DNA of 64,000 bases from Roseivirga spongicola (GCF_001592965.1 NZ_LRPC01000001.1:186001-250000), one strand, 5' to 3'; positions 52,151-60,575 are shown, numbered from the stretch's first letter. Notes: generated by a model not told the origin, from the letters alone. Numbers and translations are program-made.

Positions 52151-53593
52151 CTATAGCCTGATACAGATATTTTGCTTTTCCGCGAAAAAATTTAACGCAT
52201 CCCATCCACCTTCTCTTCCGACACCGCTATTTTTCACACCTCCAAACGGAGTCCTGAGGTCTCTAAAGAGCCAACAATTCACCCAAACAATCCCACTCTT
52301 AATTTTCGAAGAAAAGCCGTAAGCTCTATTGAGATTGTTGGTCCACACAGAGGCAGAAAGCCCATAGGGAGTAGAATTAGCCATATTTAGCACCTCTTCT
52401 TCAGTATCAAATGGTGTAAGCGTAACTACAGGACCAAAGATTTCTTCCTGATTAGTTCGACAATTGAAGGGCAAATTTTCAAATACCGCAGGCTGTAAAT
52501 AATAACCTCCTGAATAGTCGCCTTCTAGCTCTACCACATCGCCTCCACAAAGTAATTTTCCTCCTTCTTTTTTTGCTAAATCAATGTAAGATCTAACCTT
52601 CCCAAAATGAGACTCAGAAACAAGCGCTCCTACCTGACTTTCAGGCTCATAAGGAGAACCCACTTTCAGTTTTGAAGCCTTTGCTACGAAGGCGTCTCTA
52701 AACTTCTCATAAATTGGCCTTTCAATAAAGATCCTTGATCCACAGAGACAAATCTGACCCTGGTTGGCGAAGCTTGAGTGCAATGAAGTCTTCAAAGCTT
52801 TTTCAAAATCACAATCGGCAAAAATAATGTTCGGATTTTTTCCGCCTAGCTCCAAAGATATTTTCTTGAACATTGGAGCCGCAGTTGCAGCAATTCGCTT
52901 ACCCGTTTGTGTGCCTCCCGTAAAGGAGATTGCCTTGGTTTCTTTATGCTCAACAATCGCTTGGCCCACTTTAGGCCCCAAGCCGTGAACAATATTCAAA
53001 ACCCCTTTTGGCAAACCCGCTTCAATACAGAGTTTCGAAAACAGAAAGGCTGTCATTGGAGTGATTTCAGAAGGTTTGGCTACCACCGTATTTCCCACAG
53101 CAAGAGCAGGCGCAATCTTCCAAGTGAACAGGTACAAAGGAAGGTTCCAAGGTGAAATACATCCTATAACTCCTATTGGTGACCTTAAAGTCATATTGAT
53201 GGCATCACCATCGGTTTGGTGAGCCTCAGTAGATTCATGAAGAATAGCAGTAGCAAAAAACCGCATGTTAGCTGAAGCACGAGGAATATCTACCGACTTA
53301 GCCAGCTTTACCGGCTTTCCATTGTCTTTGGCCTCAGCCATGGCCAGCATGTCAAGATTCTCATCGATCAAATCAGCAATTTTCAGCATGATCCGTGAAC
53401 GCTCTTCCCTAGAGGTATTTGACCAGGCTGGAAAGGCCTTATCAGCTGACTGAACAGCAGCTTCAACATCCTTTTGAGCAGAGTCCGGAATCTCGCCATA
53501 TACCTTTCCGGTAGCTGGCTCAATATTTTCTAAGTATTCACCCGACTGAGGTTCAATTAATTCACCAGCTATGTAGTTGAGTATTCTTTCCAT
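52151..53593 (-). CDS. Aldehyde dehydrogenase, probable 2-aminomuconic semialdehyde dehydrogenase
   Basis: 480 residues from Met at 53593 (MERILNYIAGELIEP; an upstream Met at 53620 adds 9). Cofactor and catalytic elements are complete: GVIGCISPWNLPLYLF, KPSEITPMTAFLFS, ISFTGGTQTGKRI, LELGGKN (Glu) and NQGQICLCGSR (nucleophile Cys). The C-terminal WVNCWLFRDLRTPFGG is characteristic of the 2-hydroxymuconic/2-aminomuconic semialdehyde group (AmnC/XylG). With the ACMS decarboxylase encoded divergently nearby it fits step AMS to 2-aminomuconate of tryptophan degradation. It starts 1 bp after the SDR stop. Confidence 0.88.
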   Translation of the reverse strand: MERILNYIAGELIEPQSGEYLENIEPATGKVYGEIPDSAQKDVEAAVQSADKAFPAWSNTSREERSRIMLKIADLIDENLDMLAMAEAKDNGKPVKLAKSVDIPRASANMRFFATAILHESTEAHQTDGDAINMTLRSPIGVIGCISPWNLPLYLFTWKIAPALAVGNTVVAKPSEITPMTAFLFSKLCIEAGLPKGVLNIVHGLGPKVGQAIVEHKETKAISFTGGTQTGKRIAATAAPMFKKISLELGGKNPNIIFADCDFEKALKTSLHSSFANQGQICLCGSRIFIERPIYEKFRDAFVAKASKLKVGSPYEPESQVGALVSESHFGKVRSYIDLAKKEGGKLLCGGDVVELEGDYSGGYYLQPAVFENLPFNCRTNQEEIFGPVVTLTPFDTEEEVLNMANSTPYGLSASVWTNNLNRAYGFSSKIKSGIVWVNCWLFRDLRTPFGGVKNSGVGREGGWDALNFFAEKQNICIRL

Positions 53594-53594
53594 A

Positions 53595-54389
53595 TTACAA
53601 GCACCCCGTTCTTCCACCATCTACAGGAACATTGATTCCATTAATATAGCCTGCTGCTGGAGAAGCCAAGAAGGCAGCCGCTGCTGCTACCTCAGACGCA
53701 TCAGCAAAACGTCTGGCAGGAATCTCAGATTTCATTTCATCCTCAACCTCCTCAACCGTTCTTTCACTTTTCTTTGCCTTGTTCTCAATAATTGAAGCTA
53801 AGCGCTGGGTCGAAGTAGCACCTGGTAATACATTATTCACCGTTATACCGAATTGGCCAAGCTCATTGGCTAAAGTTTTCGACCAATTAGCCACAGCCCC
53901 ACGAATGGTGTTTGAAACCCCCAAACCTGGGATTGGCATTTTCACTGAGGTAGAAATCACGTTAACGATTCTTCCATAGCTAGCTTCTTTCATAGCAGGC
54001 ACACATGCTTGAGCCAAAATCTGGTTACACACCAAATGCTGATTGAAAGCAATTCTGAACGCCTCTACGTCAGCATCAATCGCCTGTCCCGCAGGCGGAC
54101 CACCAGTATTATTGATTAGTATGTGATACTGATTACCATCAGCTAAATGAGCATCGATTGTAGATTTCAGCTCGGTGGGCTTGGCAAAATCAGCAACAAG
54201 GATTTGATGGTTCTGCCCTGAGGCTTTGAACAAACCTTGTTTAACTTCCTCCAGCTTTTGCTCGTTTCTGGCACAAAGGGTTACACTACAGCCAAGATTG
54301 GCTAACTCTTCTGCAATGGCCTTTCCTATCCCTTGCGTACTTCCGCAAACTAAGGCCGACTTTCCTTTTAAATTTAAATCCATAGACAT
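53595..54389 (-). CDS. Short-chain dehydrogenase homologue lacking the YxxxK motif
   Basis: 264 residues (Met at 54389, or 54383). The Rossmann motif GSTQGIGKAIAEEL, the NNTGG segment and the end FLASPAAGYINGINVPVDGG are those of classical SDRs. Where YxxxK is expected it reads ISTSVKMPIPGLGVSNTIRGAV, so Tyr and Lys are replaced by Ser/Asn and Arg. It may be a divergent reductase or a non-canonical dehydrogenase. Its 3' end abuts the ALDH gene and its -7 element lies 12 bp upstream, so the two form an operon divergent from the kynurenine genes. Confidence 0.85.
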   Translation of the reverse strand: MSMDLNLKGKSALVCGSTQGIGKAIAEELANLGCSVTLCARNEQKLEEVKQGLFKASGQNHQILVADFAKPTELKSTIDAHLADGNQYHILINNTGGPPAGQAIDADVEAFRIAFNQHLVCNQILAQACVPAMKEASYGRIVNVISTSVKMPIPGLGVSNTIRGAVANWSKTLANELGQFGITVNNVLPGATSTQRLASIIENKAKKSERTVEEVEDEMKSEIPARRFADASEVAAAAAFLASPAAGYINGINVPVDGGRTGCL

Positions 54390-54400
54390 TGGGGTTCATT

Positions 54401-54408
54401 CAAAGTTA
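54401..54408 (-). promoter_or_regulatory. -7 promoter element of the SDR-ALDH operon
   Basis: TAACTTTG on the minus strand matches TAnnTTTG exactly, 12 bp before the Met at 54389. Confidence 0.55.
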
Positions 54409-54474
54409 TGAAAATCGAATTTAGGCATGAGCCGATTTTTGGGTAAATTCGGGCACATCAAATGGAGAGAAACA

Positions 54475-55005
54475 ATGTCAATCAGAAGACCATTTAACCT
54501 GACCCAATGGATTGAAGAGAATCGCGACAAACTGAAACCACCTGTCGGTAACAAAAACCTATATCCTGAAGGCACCGACTACATTGTGATGATTGTTGCC
54601 GGCCCAAACGCTCGCAAGGATTACCATTACAACGAAACCGAAGAGCTTTTCTACCAGCTTGAAGGTAACATAACAGTTCGTATTCAGGAAGATGGTAAAG
54701 CCGTTGACATTCCTCTTGGCCCTGGCGACATGTACTTACATCCGCCTAAAGTGCCACACTCTCCTATTCGCTCAGAAGGCTCCTTAGGCTTAGTTATTGA
54801 AAGAGTCAGAAAACCTGAGCACACCGATGGACTGATGTGGTTCTGCGACAACTGCAACACCAAGCTTCACGACACTTACTTTCCGCTAACAAATATTGAA
54901 AAAGATTTCCTTCCAAGATTCAAAGAATTCTATGGCTCTGAAGAACTCCGCACCTGCAAAAACTGCGGCCATGTAATGGAGACGGATCCTAGGTTTGTGG
55001 AATAG
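54475..55005 (+). CDS. nbaC: 3-Hydroxyanthranilate 3,4-dioxygenase
   Basis: 176 residues from Met at 54475 (MSIRRPFNLTQWIEENR; a longer reading adds non-conserved residues). A cupin fold with the iron ligands in DYHYNETEELFYQLEGN (His, Glu) and PKVPHSPIR (His), plus a C-terminal rubredoxin-like iron site with CDNC and CKNCG, is the bacterial HAAO. It opens 3-hydroxyanthranilate to 2-amino-3-carboxymuconate semialdehyde. It is first in a plus-strand operon with ACMS decarboxylase, kynureninase and kynurenine monooxygenase. Confidence 0.95.
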   Translation: MSIRRPFNLTQWIEENRDKLKPPVGNKNLYPEGTDYIVMIVAGPNARKDYHYNETEELFYQLEGNITVRIQEDGKAVDIPLGPGDMYLHPPKVPHSPIRSEGSLGLVIERVRKPEHTDGLMWFCDNCNTKLHDTYFPLTNIEKDFLPRFKEFYGSEELRTCKNCGHVMETDPRFVE

Positions 55006-55018
55006 TCAAAAGGCATTA

Positions 55019-55036
55019 GTCATTGGTCATTGGTCA
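55019..55036 (+). repeat. Left inverted-repeat copy (GTCATTGGTC motif)
   Basis: GTCATTGGTC is directly followed by ATTGGTCA, 14 bp after the HAAO stop. The reverse complement of the motif occurs twice at the right end. Confidence 0.6.
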
Positions 55037-55084
55037 ATCGAAAAGAATAAGGAAATTGTATTTCAACAAATAAAACCACACATT

Positions 55085-55450
55085 ATGAAATTGGAAGAAT
55101 TACGAGTTTATAAACGAGCGGATGAGTTGTCTGACAAAATCTGGAATCTAGTATTAGACATGAATCATTTTGAGAAAGACACATTAGGTAAACAACTAGC
55201 CAGAAGTGCTGACTCCATTAGTGCAAACATTGCGGAAGGCTTTGGGCGGTACTTCTACAAAGAAAATCGACAATTCTGTTTCTATTCAAGAGGTTCGTTG
55301 CTGGAAACAAAAAGTTGGATTAACAAATGCCGTAGAAGAAATATCATTTCACCTGAAAATTTTGAGCAATTGATCAAAGAACTTGAGGAAGTTCACATTT
55401 CACTGAATGCCTATATTAAAACGATTGGAAAATCACCGAATCACAGTTAG
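55085..55450 (+). CDS. Four-helix-bundle protein (23S rRNA IVS / S23-like)
   Basis: 121 residues from Met at 55085 (MKLEELRVYKRADELSDKIW; an upstream in-frame Met overlaps the repeat). The sequence pattern LEELRVYKRA...LGKQLARSADSISANIAEGFGR...RGSLLETKSWI is that of the four-helix-bundle family first found in 23S rRNA intervening sequences. These proteins form pentameric bundles; their role is unknown. It sits between HAAO and the ACMS decarboxylase genes and is flanked by inverted repeats, so it looks inserted rather than part of the pathway. Confidence 0.88.
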   Translation: MKLEELRVYKRADELSDKIWNLVLDMNHFEKDTLGKQLARSADSISANIAEGFGRYFYKENRQFCFYSRGSLLETKSWINKCRRRNIISPENFEQLIKELEEVHISLNAYIKTIGKSPNHS

Positions 55451-55456
55451 CAAAAC

Positions 55457-55480
55457 AACCAATGACTTTTGACCAATGAC
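55457..55480 (-). repeat. Right inverted-repeat copies, overlapping next start codon
   Basis: AACCAATGAC-TTTT-GACCAATGAC is the inverse of the left-end motif. The ATG within the second copy (55476-55478) is the start codon of the ACMS decarboxylase gene. Confidence 0.6.
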
Positions 55481-56495
55481 AAGACTCAAGATAGACATGC
55501 ATACCCACATCATTCCAGAGCATTTGCCTAAATGGGCGGATAAGTTCGGATATGGTGATTTCATTCATCTGCATCACCATAAGGAGGGCGCAGCTATGAT
55601 GATGAAGGGGGCAAAGTTCTTCAGGGAAATTCAGGCGAATTGTTGGGACCCGGAAATCAGGATGGAGGAATACGCCCAGCATGGTACACAGGTTCAGGTG
55701 ATCTCGACTATCCCAGTACTATTTTCTTATGACGCCAAACCAGACGATGGGCTAGAAATCTCTCGCTTCCTGAATGACCACATGGCGGAAATTTGCCATA
55801 AGTACTCCAAAAACTATATCGGACTGGCCACCATTCCTATGCAAGATGAAGATTTGGCCATCCAAGAATTGAAGAGATGCAAGGAAGAACTCGGTCTACC
55901 AGGCATTCAGATTGGCTCTAACATAAATGATAAAAATTTAAGCTCGCCACGTTTCTTCCCTATTTTTCAGGCCTGCCAAGAATTGGGCATGAGTGTGATG
56001 ATTCACCCGTGGAACATGATGGGCTTCCATAGTATTGAGCGCTATTGGCTGCCATGGCTGGTAGGTATGCCAGCAGAAACATCGAGGGCTGCTTGCTCGC
56101 TAATCTTTGGAGGAGTATTAGAAAGACTCCCCGATTTACGCATCAATTTTTCGCATGCCGGAGGTTCGTTTTTACCAACCTTAGGTAGAATTGAACATGG
56201 CTTCAATTGCCGACCAGACTTGGTGGCTATTGACAACCCCGTTAACCCGAGAGAGTACTTGGGCAAGTTTTGGGTAGACTCTATTACGCACGATGCGGAC
56301 TTACTAGAATACGTTTTAAAAGTGCAGGGCTCTAAACGGATCACTCTGGGTTCCGACTATCCCTTTCCGTTAGGTGACTTGGAAATAGGCGCTTACATTG
56401 AAGAAATGAATCTTTCGGAAGAAGTAGTTGAAGACATTTTCTGCAATGCCGCTTTAGAATGGCTCAACTTAGACAAAAAGCAATTTGAGCAATGA
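55476..56495 (+). CDS. 2-Amino-3-carboxymuconate-6-semialdehyde decarboxylase
   Basis: 339 residues of an amidohydrolase TIM barrel. The metal motif is KIDMHTHIIPEHLPKW, and further ligand and catalytic residues lie in MIHPWNMMG (His), NFSHAGGSFLP (His) and ITLGSDYPFPLGD (Asp). The length and HxH...H...H...D spacing match ACMSD. It decarboxylates ACMS to 2-aminomuconate semialdehyde, diverting flux from quinolinate to catabolism. The start codon lies inside an inverted-repeat copy. Its end overlaps the methyltransferase gene by 4 bp (ATGA). Confidence 0.93.
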   Translation: MTRLKIDMHTHIIPEHLPKWADKFGYGDFIHLHHHKEGAAMMMKGAKFFREIQANCWDPEIRMEEYAQHGTQVQVISTIPVLFSYDAKPDDGLEISRFLNDHMAEICHKYSKNYIGLATIPMQDEDLAIQELKRCKEELGLPGIQIGSNINDKNLSSPRFFPIFQACQELGMSVMIHPWNMMGFHSIERYWLPWLVGMPAETSRAACSLIFGGVLERLPDLRINFSHAGGSFLPTLGRIEHGFNCRPDLVAIDNPVNPREYLGKFWVDSITHDADLLEYVLKVQGSKRITLGSDYPFPLGDLEIGAYIEEMNLSEEVVEDIFCNAALEWLNLDKKQFEQ

Positions 56496-56989
56496 AGCAC
56501 ACTGCCATTTCTTTCTTAGATACTCCCATTGGAAAGCTCAAGATTGTGGGCGATGAACTGGCCATCAAATTGGTAGCGTTTACTGATGAAGAGGAACGTT
56601 CTACAGATGGTAAAGTACCGGTGGTGGTTCGGAATTGTAAGTTTCAACTGAAGGAGTATTTCGAAGGAAAAAGAAAAGAATTTGACCTACCGCTCGATCC
56701 CAACGGTACGGAGTTCCAAAAAGAGGTATGGCAAGAGTTGTTGCAAATTCCTTTTGGAAGAACCTCTACCTATGCCAAGCAAGCGATAAAGTTAGGCGAT
56801 TTGAAAAAGAACAGAGCTGTAGGAACAGCCAATGGCAAAAACCCAATTGCTATCATTATTCCCTGCCATAGAATTATTGGGTCAGATGGCAGTTTAACAG
56901 GCTATGCGGGAGGCCTTGAAAGAAAAGAGTGGTTGCTAAAACATGAGCACTCACTTCCCGGTTTTAATCAACTGAAACTATTCGGATGA
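56492..56989 (+). CDS. ogt: Methylated-DNA-protein-cysteine methyltransferase
   Basis: 165 residues. DNA-binding WQELLQIPFGRTSTYAKQA, the arginine-finger/AVGTANGKNP segment and the alkyl-acceptor motif IIPCHRIIGSDGSLTGYAGGLERKEWLLKHE are complete. It repairs O6-methylguanine by suicidal transfer to the Cys. It overlaps both neighbours (ATGA at each end), so it is translated as part of the kynurenine operon, where its presence has no obvious metabolic reason. Confidence 0.94.
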   Translation: MKHTAISFLDTPIGKLKIVGDELAIKLVAFTDEEERSTDGKVPVVVRNCKFQLKEYFEGKRKEFDLPLDPNGTEFQKEVWQELLQIPFGRTSTYAKQAIKLGDLKKNRAVGTANGKNPIAIIIPCHRIIGSDGSLTGYAGGLERKEWLLKHEHSLPGFNQLKLFG

Positions 56990-58272
56990 CATACGAGAAC
57001 TCACTCACCTTTGCACAAAAAGCAGATCAGGAAGATCCATTAAGAAAATGGAGATCGGAATTTCACTTCCCTCAAATCAACGGGCAAGACGCCTATTATT
57101 TCACTGGTAACTCACTTGGGCTTCAACCTAAAAGAACTAGAAGCTTTGTTGAAGAAGAAATGAAGAAATGGGAAACCTATGGTGTAGAAGGCCATTTTGT
57201 TCCTAAAGAAAGACCTTGGTTAAAGTTTCACGAAGCAAGTAAAGAATCGCTCGCAAAAATTGTAGGTGCCAAGCCTATTGAAGTGGTTTCTATGAATAAC
57301 CTTTCGGTGAATCTGCATTTGCTCATGGTCTCATTTTACAGACCAACCAAGGAGCGTTTCAAAATCATCTGTGAGGCAGGAGCTTTCCCTTCAGATCAAT
57401 ATATGTTCGAAAGTCAATTACACTTTCACGGACTTAACCCCGATGAAGCGCTTATTGAGCTAAAACCAAGAGAAGGAGAAAACAAACTACATATTGAAGA
57501 CATTCTTTCTGCTATAGATGAGCACAGCAATGAGTTGGCATTAGTGCTTTTTGGAGGACTGCAATATTATACCGGTCAGCTTTTCGACATGAAAACGATC
57601 ACAGAAGCGGGTCACAAAGCTGGAGCATTTGTTGGCTATGACTTAGCTCATGCTGCAGGGAACGTTCCACTCCAACTCCACGATTGGAATGTAGACTTCG
57701 CTACTTGGTGTTCTTACAAATACCTGAACTCTGGTCCAGGCAACGTAAGTGGCATCTTTGTACATGAAAGGTTCGCCCATGACACCGATTTACCGCGTTT
57801 TGCAGGTTGGTGGGGACACGATGAAGGTGAACGCTTCCAAATGAAAAAGGGCTTTAAGCCGATGCCTGGAGCCGATGGTTGGCAGTTGAGTAACGTAAAT
57901 GTTATTGGTACGGCCGCTCACTTGGCTTCGCTTCAAATTTTCGATGAAGTAGGAATGGAAGCTTTGCGCGAGAAGAGTTTAAAACTGACGGGTTATTTGG
58001 AGTTCATCATAGACCAATTGAGTGGTGAAGACAAACTATTTGAGATAATTACCCCGAGAAATCCAGAAGAAAGAGGTGCCCAACTCTGTATTTTCTTTCA
58101 CAGGAATGGGAAGTTGATGTTCGACTATTTGGTGGAACAAGGAGTAATTGGCGACTGGCGTGAACCAAATGTAATTCGTATTGCCCCCGCTCCTTTGTAT
58201 AACTCTTTTGAAGATGTTTACCATTTTGGCAGACTATTGAAAGAAGCGATAGAGAAATATGCTGATGCCTAA
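56986..58272 (+). CDS. kynU: Kynureninase
   Basis: 428 residues of a PLP fold-type I enzyme. YYFTGNSLGLQPKRTRSFVEEEMKKWETYGVEGHF at the N-terminus, GYDLAHAAGNVPLQLHDWNVDFATWCSYKYLNSGPGNVSGIFVHERF (Schiff-base Lys in CSYKYLNSGPG) and PLYNSFEDVYHFGRLL are characteristic of KynU. It cleaves 3-hydroxykynurenine or kynurenine to (hydroxy)anthranilate and alanine. It is followed by a palindrome-containing 130-bp gap before kmo. Confidence 0.95.
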   Translation: MTYENSLTFAQKADQEDPLRKWRSEFHFPQINGQDAYYFTGNSLGLQPKRTRSFVEEEMKKWETYGVEGHFVPKERPWLKFHEASKESLAKIVGAKPIEVVSMNNLSVNLHLLMVSFYRPTKERFKIICEAGAFPSDQYMFESQLHFHGLNPDEALIELKPREGENKLHIEDILSAIDEHSNELALVLFGGLQYYTGQLFDMKTITEAGHKAGAFVGYDLAHAAGNVPLQLHDWNVDFATWCSYKYLNSGPGNVSGIFVHERFAHDTDLPRFAGWWGHDEGERFQMKKGFKPMPGADGWQLSNVNVIGTAAHLASLQIFDEVGMEALREKSLKLTGYLEFIIDQLSGEDKLFEIITPRNPEERGAQLCIFFHRNGKLMFDYLVEQGVIGDWREPNVIRIAPAPLYNSFEDVYHFGRLLKEAIEKYADA

Positions 58273-58339
58273 TAGAGAAATAGCATATGATTTTAATGTT
58301 TCATTTACACTCGATTAGAAGAGATGAAGCTATTGAGAA

Positions 58340-58379
58340 CCTTCCTTTTCTACCTCAACCCTAAAGGGAGAAAGGAAGG
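58340..58379 (+). repeat. Hairpin-forming inverted repeat before kmo
   Basis: CCTTCCTTT and AAAGGAAGG arms with an inner CCCT/AGGG pairing span 40 bp between kynU and kmo. It may be an operonic hairpin that tunes mRNA between the two genes, or a dispersed element. Confidence 0.5.
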
Positions 58380-58402
58380 ATTCAACTATGATTTTTTGAC
58401 CT

Positions 58403-59725
58403 ATGAGTAGAAAAGTAACTGTACTCGGAGCCGGACTTGTTGGTTCATTACTATCTATTTTTTTAGCTAAAAGAGGCTATAAAGTAGAAGCATTTGAAGG
58501 CCGTCCGGACTTAAGAAAGTCTGACATCTCGGCTGGCAGATCTATCAACTTAGCTTTGAGTCACAGAGGTATTAAGGCATTAAACGCTCTTGGGCTTAAT
58601 GAAGAGGTTAAGGAACGCTGTATTCCTATGCCTGGCCGTATGATCCATGACCTAGAGGGCAGCTTGGATTTTCATCCTTATGGGAAAGAAGGTCAGTTTA
58701 TCAACTCAGTTTCCAGAGGTGGCCTGAATGAACTTTTGCTCGATGAAGCTGAAAAAGCTGGTGTAACCATTCACTTCAACCACAAATGTAACGATGTAAA
58801 CTATAGAACTACGGAAGCGCATTTCCACTCGCCAGAAGGGGAAAAAGCGGTTTCATCTGACTTTATTTTTGGTGCCGATGGTGCGTTTAGTGCTTTGCGC
58901 AACTCATTTATGCGCGGCGAAAGGTTCAACTATGAGCAGCATTACATAACTGCTGGCTATAAAGAACTTCATATCCCCCCTACCGAAAACGGTGAGTTTG
59001 CCATAGACCCCAACGCGCTTCACATTTGGCCCAGAGGAAAGTTTATGCTGATTGCATTACCTAATCTGGATAAGAGTTTTACAGTGACACTTTTTCTTCC
59101 ATTTGAAGGAGAAACGTCTTTTGAGTCGCTTCCGAACGATGAAGCAGTACTGGCATTCTTCAATAAAGAATTTGCCGATGCGGTGCCATTAATGCCAGAA
59201 TTGCTACATGACTTCAACAACAACCCAACTTCGGGATTAGTGACTGTCCGTTGTTACCCTTGGACTCGAGGAAACTGCACTTTAATTGGTGATGCAGCCC
59301 ATGCTATTGTGCCGTTTTATGGCCAAGGCATGAATGCTGGTTTTGAAGACTGCCATGTGCTCGACCAGCTTTTGGGAGAACATGGCGAGCTTAGTACGGA
59401 GCTTCTAAAAAAGTATCAAGAATTACGCAAACCCGATGCAGAAGCTATTGCAGATTTAGCATTGTACAATTTTATAGAGATGCGTGATAAGGTGGCCGAC
59501 CCTAAATTCATACTTCAAAAGAAGATTGAAAAAAGACTGAATGAACTCTTTCCTGAGCAATGGCTTCCACTCTACCCAATGGTAACGTTCAGTGATTTGC
59601 GCTATTCCGAAGCACTAGAAATAGGGCGAAAGCAACAGCAAATTATGAACAAAGTAATGGAGTACCCAGGCATAGAAGTGGCTTGGGAGAATCTGGATTT
59701 TGAGTCGATTGTTAATCAGTTGTAA
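58403..59725 (+). CDS. kmo: Kynurenine 3-monooxygenase
   Basis: 440 residues, flavin monooxygenase. GAGLVGSLLSIFLAKRGYKVEAFEGRPDLR (FAD-binding GxGxxG), SAGRSINLALSHRGIKAL, and the second FAD motif TLIGDAAHAIVPFYGQGMNAGFEDCHVLD are complete, with the C-terminal hydrophobic region usual for KMO. It hydroxylates L-kynurenine to 3-hydroxykynurenine with NADPH. It closes the kynurenine operon; its 3' end overlaps the convergent AraC gene by 14 bp. Confidence 0.95.
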   Translation: MSRKVTVLGAGLVGSLLSIFLAKRGYKVEAFEGRPDLRKSDISAGRSINLALSHRGIKALNALGLNEEVKERCIPMPGRMIHDLEGSLDFHPYGKEGQFINSVSRGGLNELLLDEAEKAGVTIHFNHKCNDVNYRTTEAHFHSPEGEKAVSSDFIFGADGAFSALRNSFMRGERFNYEQHYITAGYKELHIPPTENGEFAIDPNALHIWPRGKFMLIALPNLDKSFTVTLFLPFEGETSFESLPNDEAVLAFFNKEFADAVPLMPELLHDFNNNPTSGLVTVRCYPWTRGNCTLIGDAAHAIVPFYGQGMNAGFEDCHVLDQLLGEHGELSTELLKKYQELRKPDAEAIADLALYNFIEMRDKVADPKFILQKKIEKRLNELFPEQWLPLYPMVTFSDLRYSEALEIGRKQQQIMNKVMEYPGIEVAWENLDFESIVNQL

Positions 59726-60575
59726 TCTTTCTTCTTTCAATTAAAGGAGTACTGCCCTTCACCAATTTAAAAGTCCTATTAAAATTAGATAGGTTATTAA
59801 AGCCCACTTCATAGGCAATTTGAGCAACGGAAAGTTCAGTAGTCCGAAGTAGTTCAGTAGCCTTTTGCAGCCTGATTTCATTAAGGAAATTCAGGTAGGT
59901 TTTTCGGGTGTGCTGCTTAAAGTAACGGCAAAAAGCTGCCTTGTTCATGTGAACCACATCAGCCACTTCTTCTAATTGAATCGGTCGATGATAGTTTTCT
60001 AGGGTGAACTTGAAAACATCGTCCAGCCTTCTCCCTTGGTTTTCTGTAATAGACTTTTGTGGTAATTGGCTTAGTGGCTGAAGCTCCGTTTTCCCCAATT
60101 CATCAATCAAACAAAGAGTTTGCCCAAGTCTAGAAAGTGGATTTGCTCGAAAGACTTCATCTATTTGATGAATCAGTTTTTGACTTTCTTCAGGGTTTAT
60201 CTTGAGTCCACGGTAAGCAGCCAAAAGTAGACCTTCTAACTGACTCAATTCAGGCAAAATAGCCTGTCCTTTTCTAATTAAATCAGGCTTGAAGAAGATA
60301 GACTTAGCCAAAATCCTCAAACTATCTTTCTCATAATACTCAGCTCTGCTCCTAAAAACATGAGGCACATTACTCCCCATCAAAAAGACTTCATTAGGCT
60401 TAAACTCTCCGAGATAATCTCCGTAAATCAGAGTTCCTTCCCCCTTTACAATCCATGTTAATTGCAACTCTGGGTGCTGATGCAGTTTATCGTAAAAGTA
60501 AGGCTCATCATCAATCTGTAGATGGAATGAGCTGTCTTCAACCTTAGGTATTTTAAAAGGTAGCGCCTTCATCAA
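59712..60575 (-). CDS. AraC family transcriptional regulator
   Basis: 287 residues. The N-terminal cupin (KLHQHPELQLTWIVKGEGTLIYGDYLGEFKPNEVFLMGSNVPHVFRS) senses a small ligand; the C-terminal pair of HTHs reads LEEVADVVHMNKAAFCRYFKQHTRKTYLNFLNEIRLQKATELLRTTELSVAQIAYEVGFNNLSNFNRTFKLVKGSTP. It is divergent from the hydroxyproline operon (121 bp between starts) and convergent with kmo, so it most likely activates the hydroxyproline genes. Confidence 0.92.
   Translation of the reverse strand: MMKALPFKIPKVEDSSFHLQIDDEPYFYDKLHQHPELQLTWIVKGEGTLIYGDYLGEFKPNEVFLMGSNVPHVFRSRAEYYEKDSLRILAKSIFFKPDLIRKGQAILPELSQLEGLLLAAYRGLKINPEESQKLIHQIDEVFRANPLSRLGQTLCLIDELGKTELQPLSQLPQKSITENQGRRLDDVFKFTLENYHRPIQLEEVADVVHMNKAAFCRYFKQHTRKTYLNFLNEIRLQKATELLRTTELSVAQIAYEVGFNNLSNFNRTFKLVKGSTPLIERRKITTD

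Larger units (their letters stand above)
55006..55480. mobile_element. Candidate four-helix-bundle cassette bounded by inverted repeats
   Basis: The four-helix-bundle gene is framed by copies of a GTCATTGGTC motif in opposite orientation. On the left are GTCATTGGTC and an overlapping ATTGGTCA (55019-55036); on the right are AACCAATGAC and GACCAATGAC separated by TTTT (55457-55480). The right copy supplies the ATG of the next gene. No transposase is encoded. Placement inside the kynurenine operon suggests insertion; mobility is inference. Confidence 0.45.

Noticed and set aside
55085-55450. Four-helix-bundle protein as a kynurenine-pathway enzyme
   Set aside because: The family has no known catalytic activity and the flanking repeats indicate insertion.
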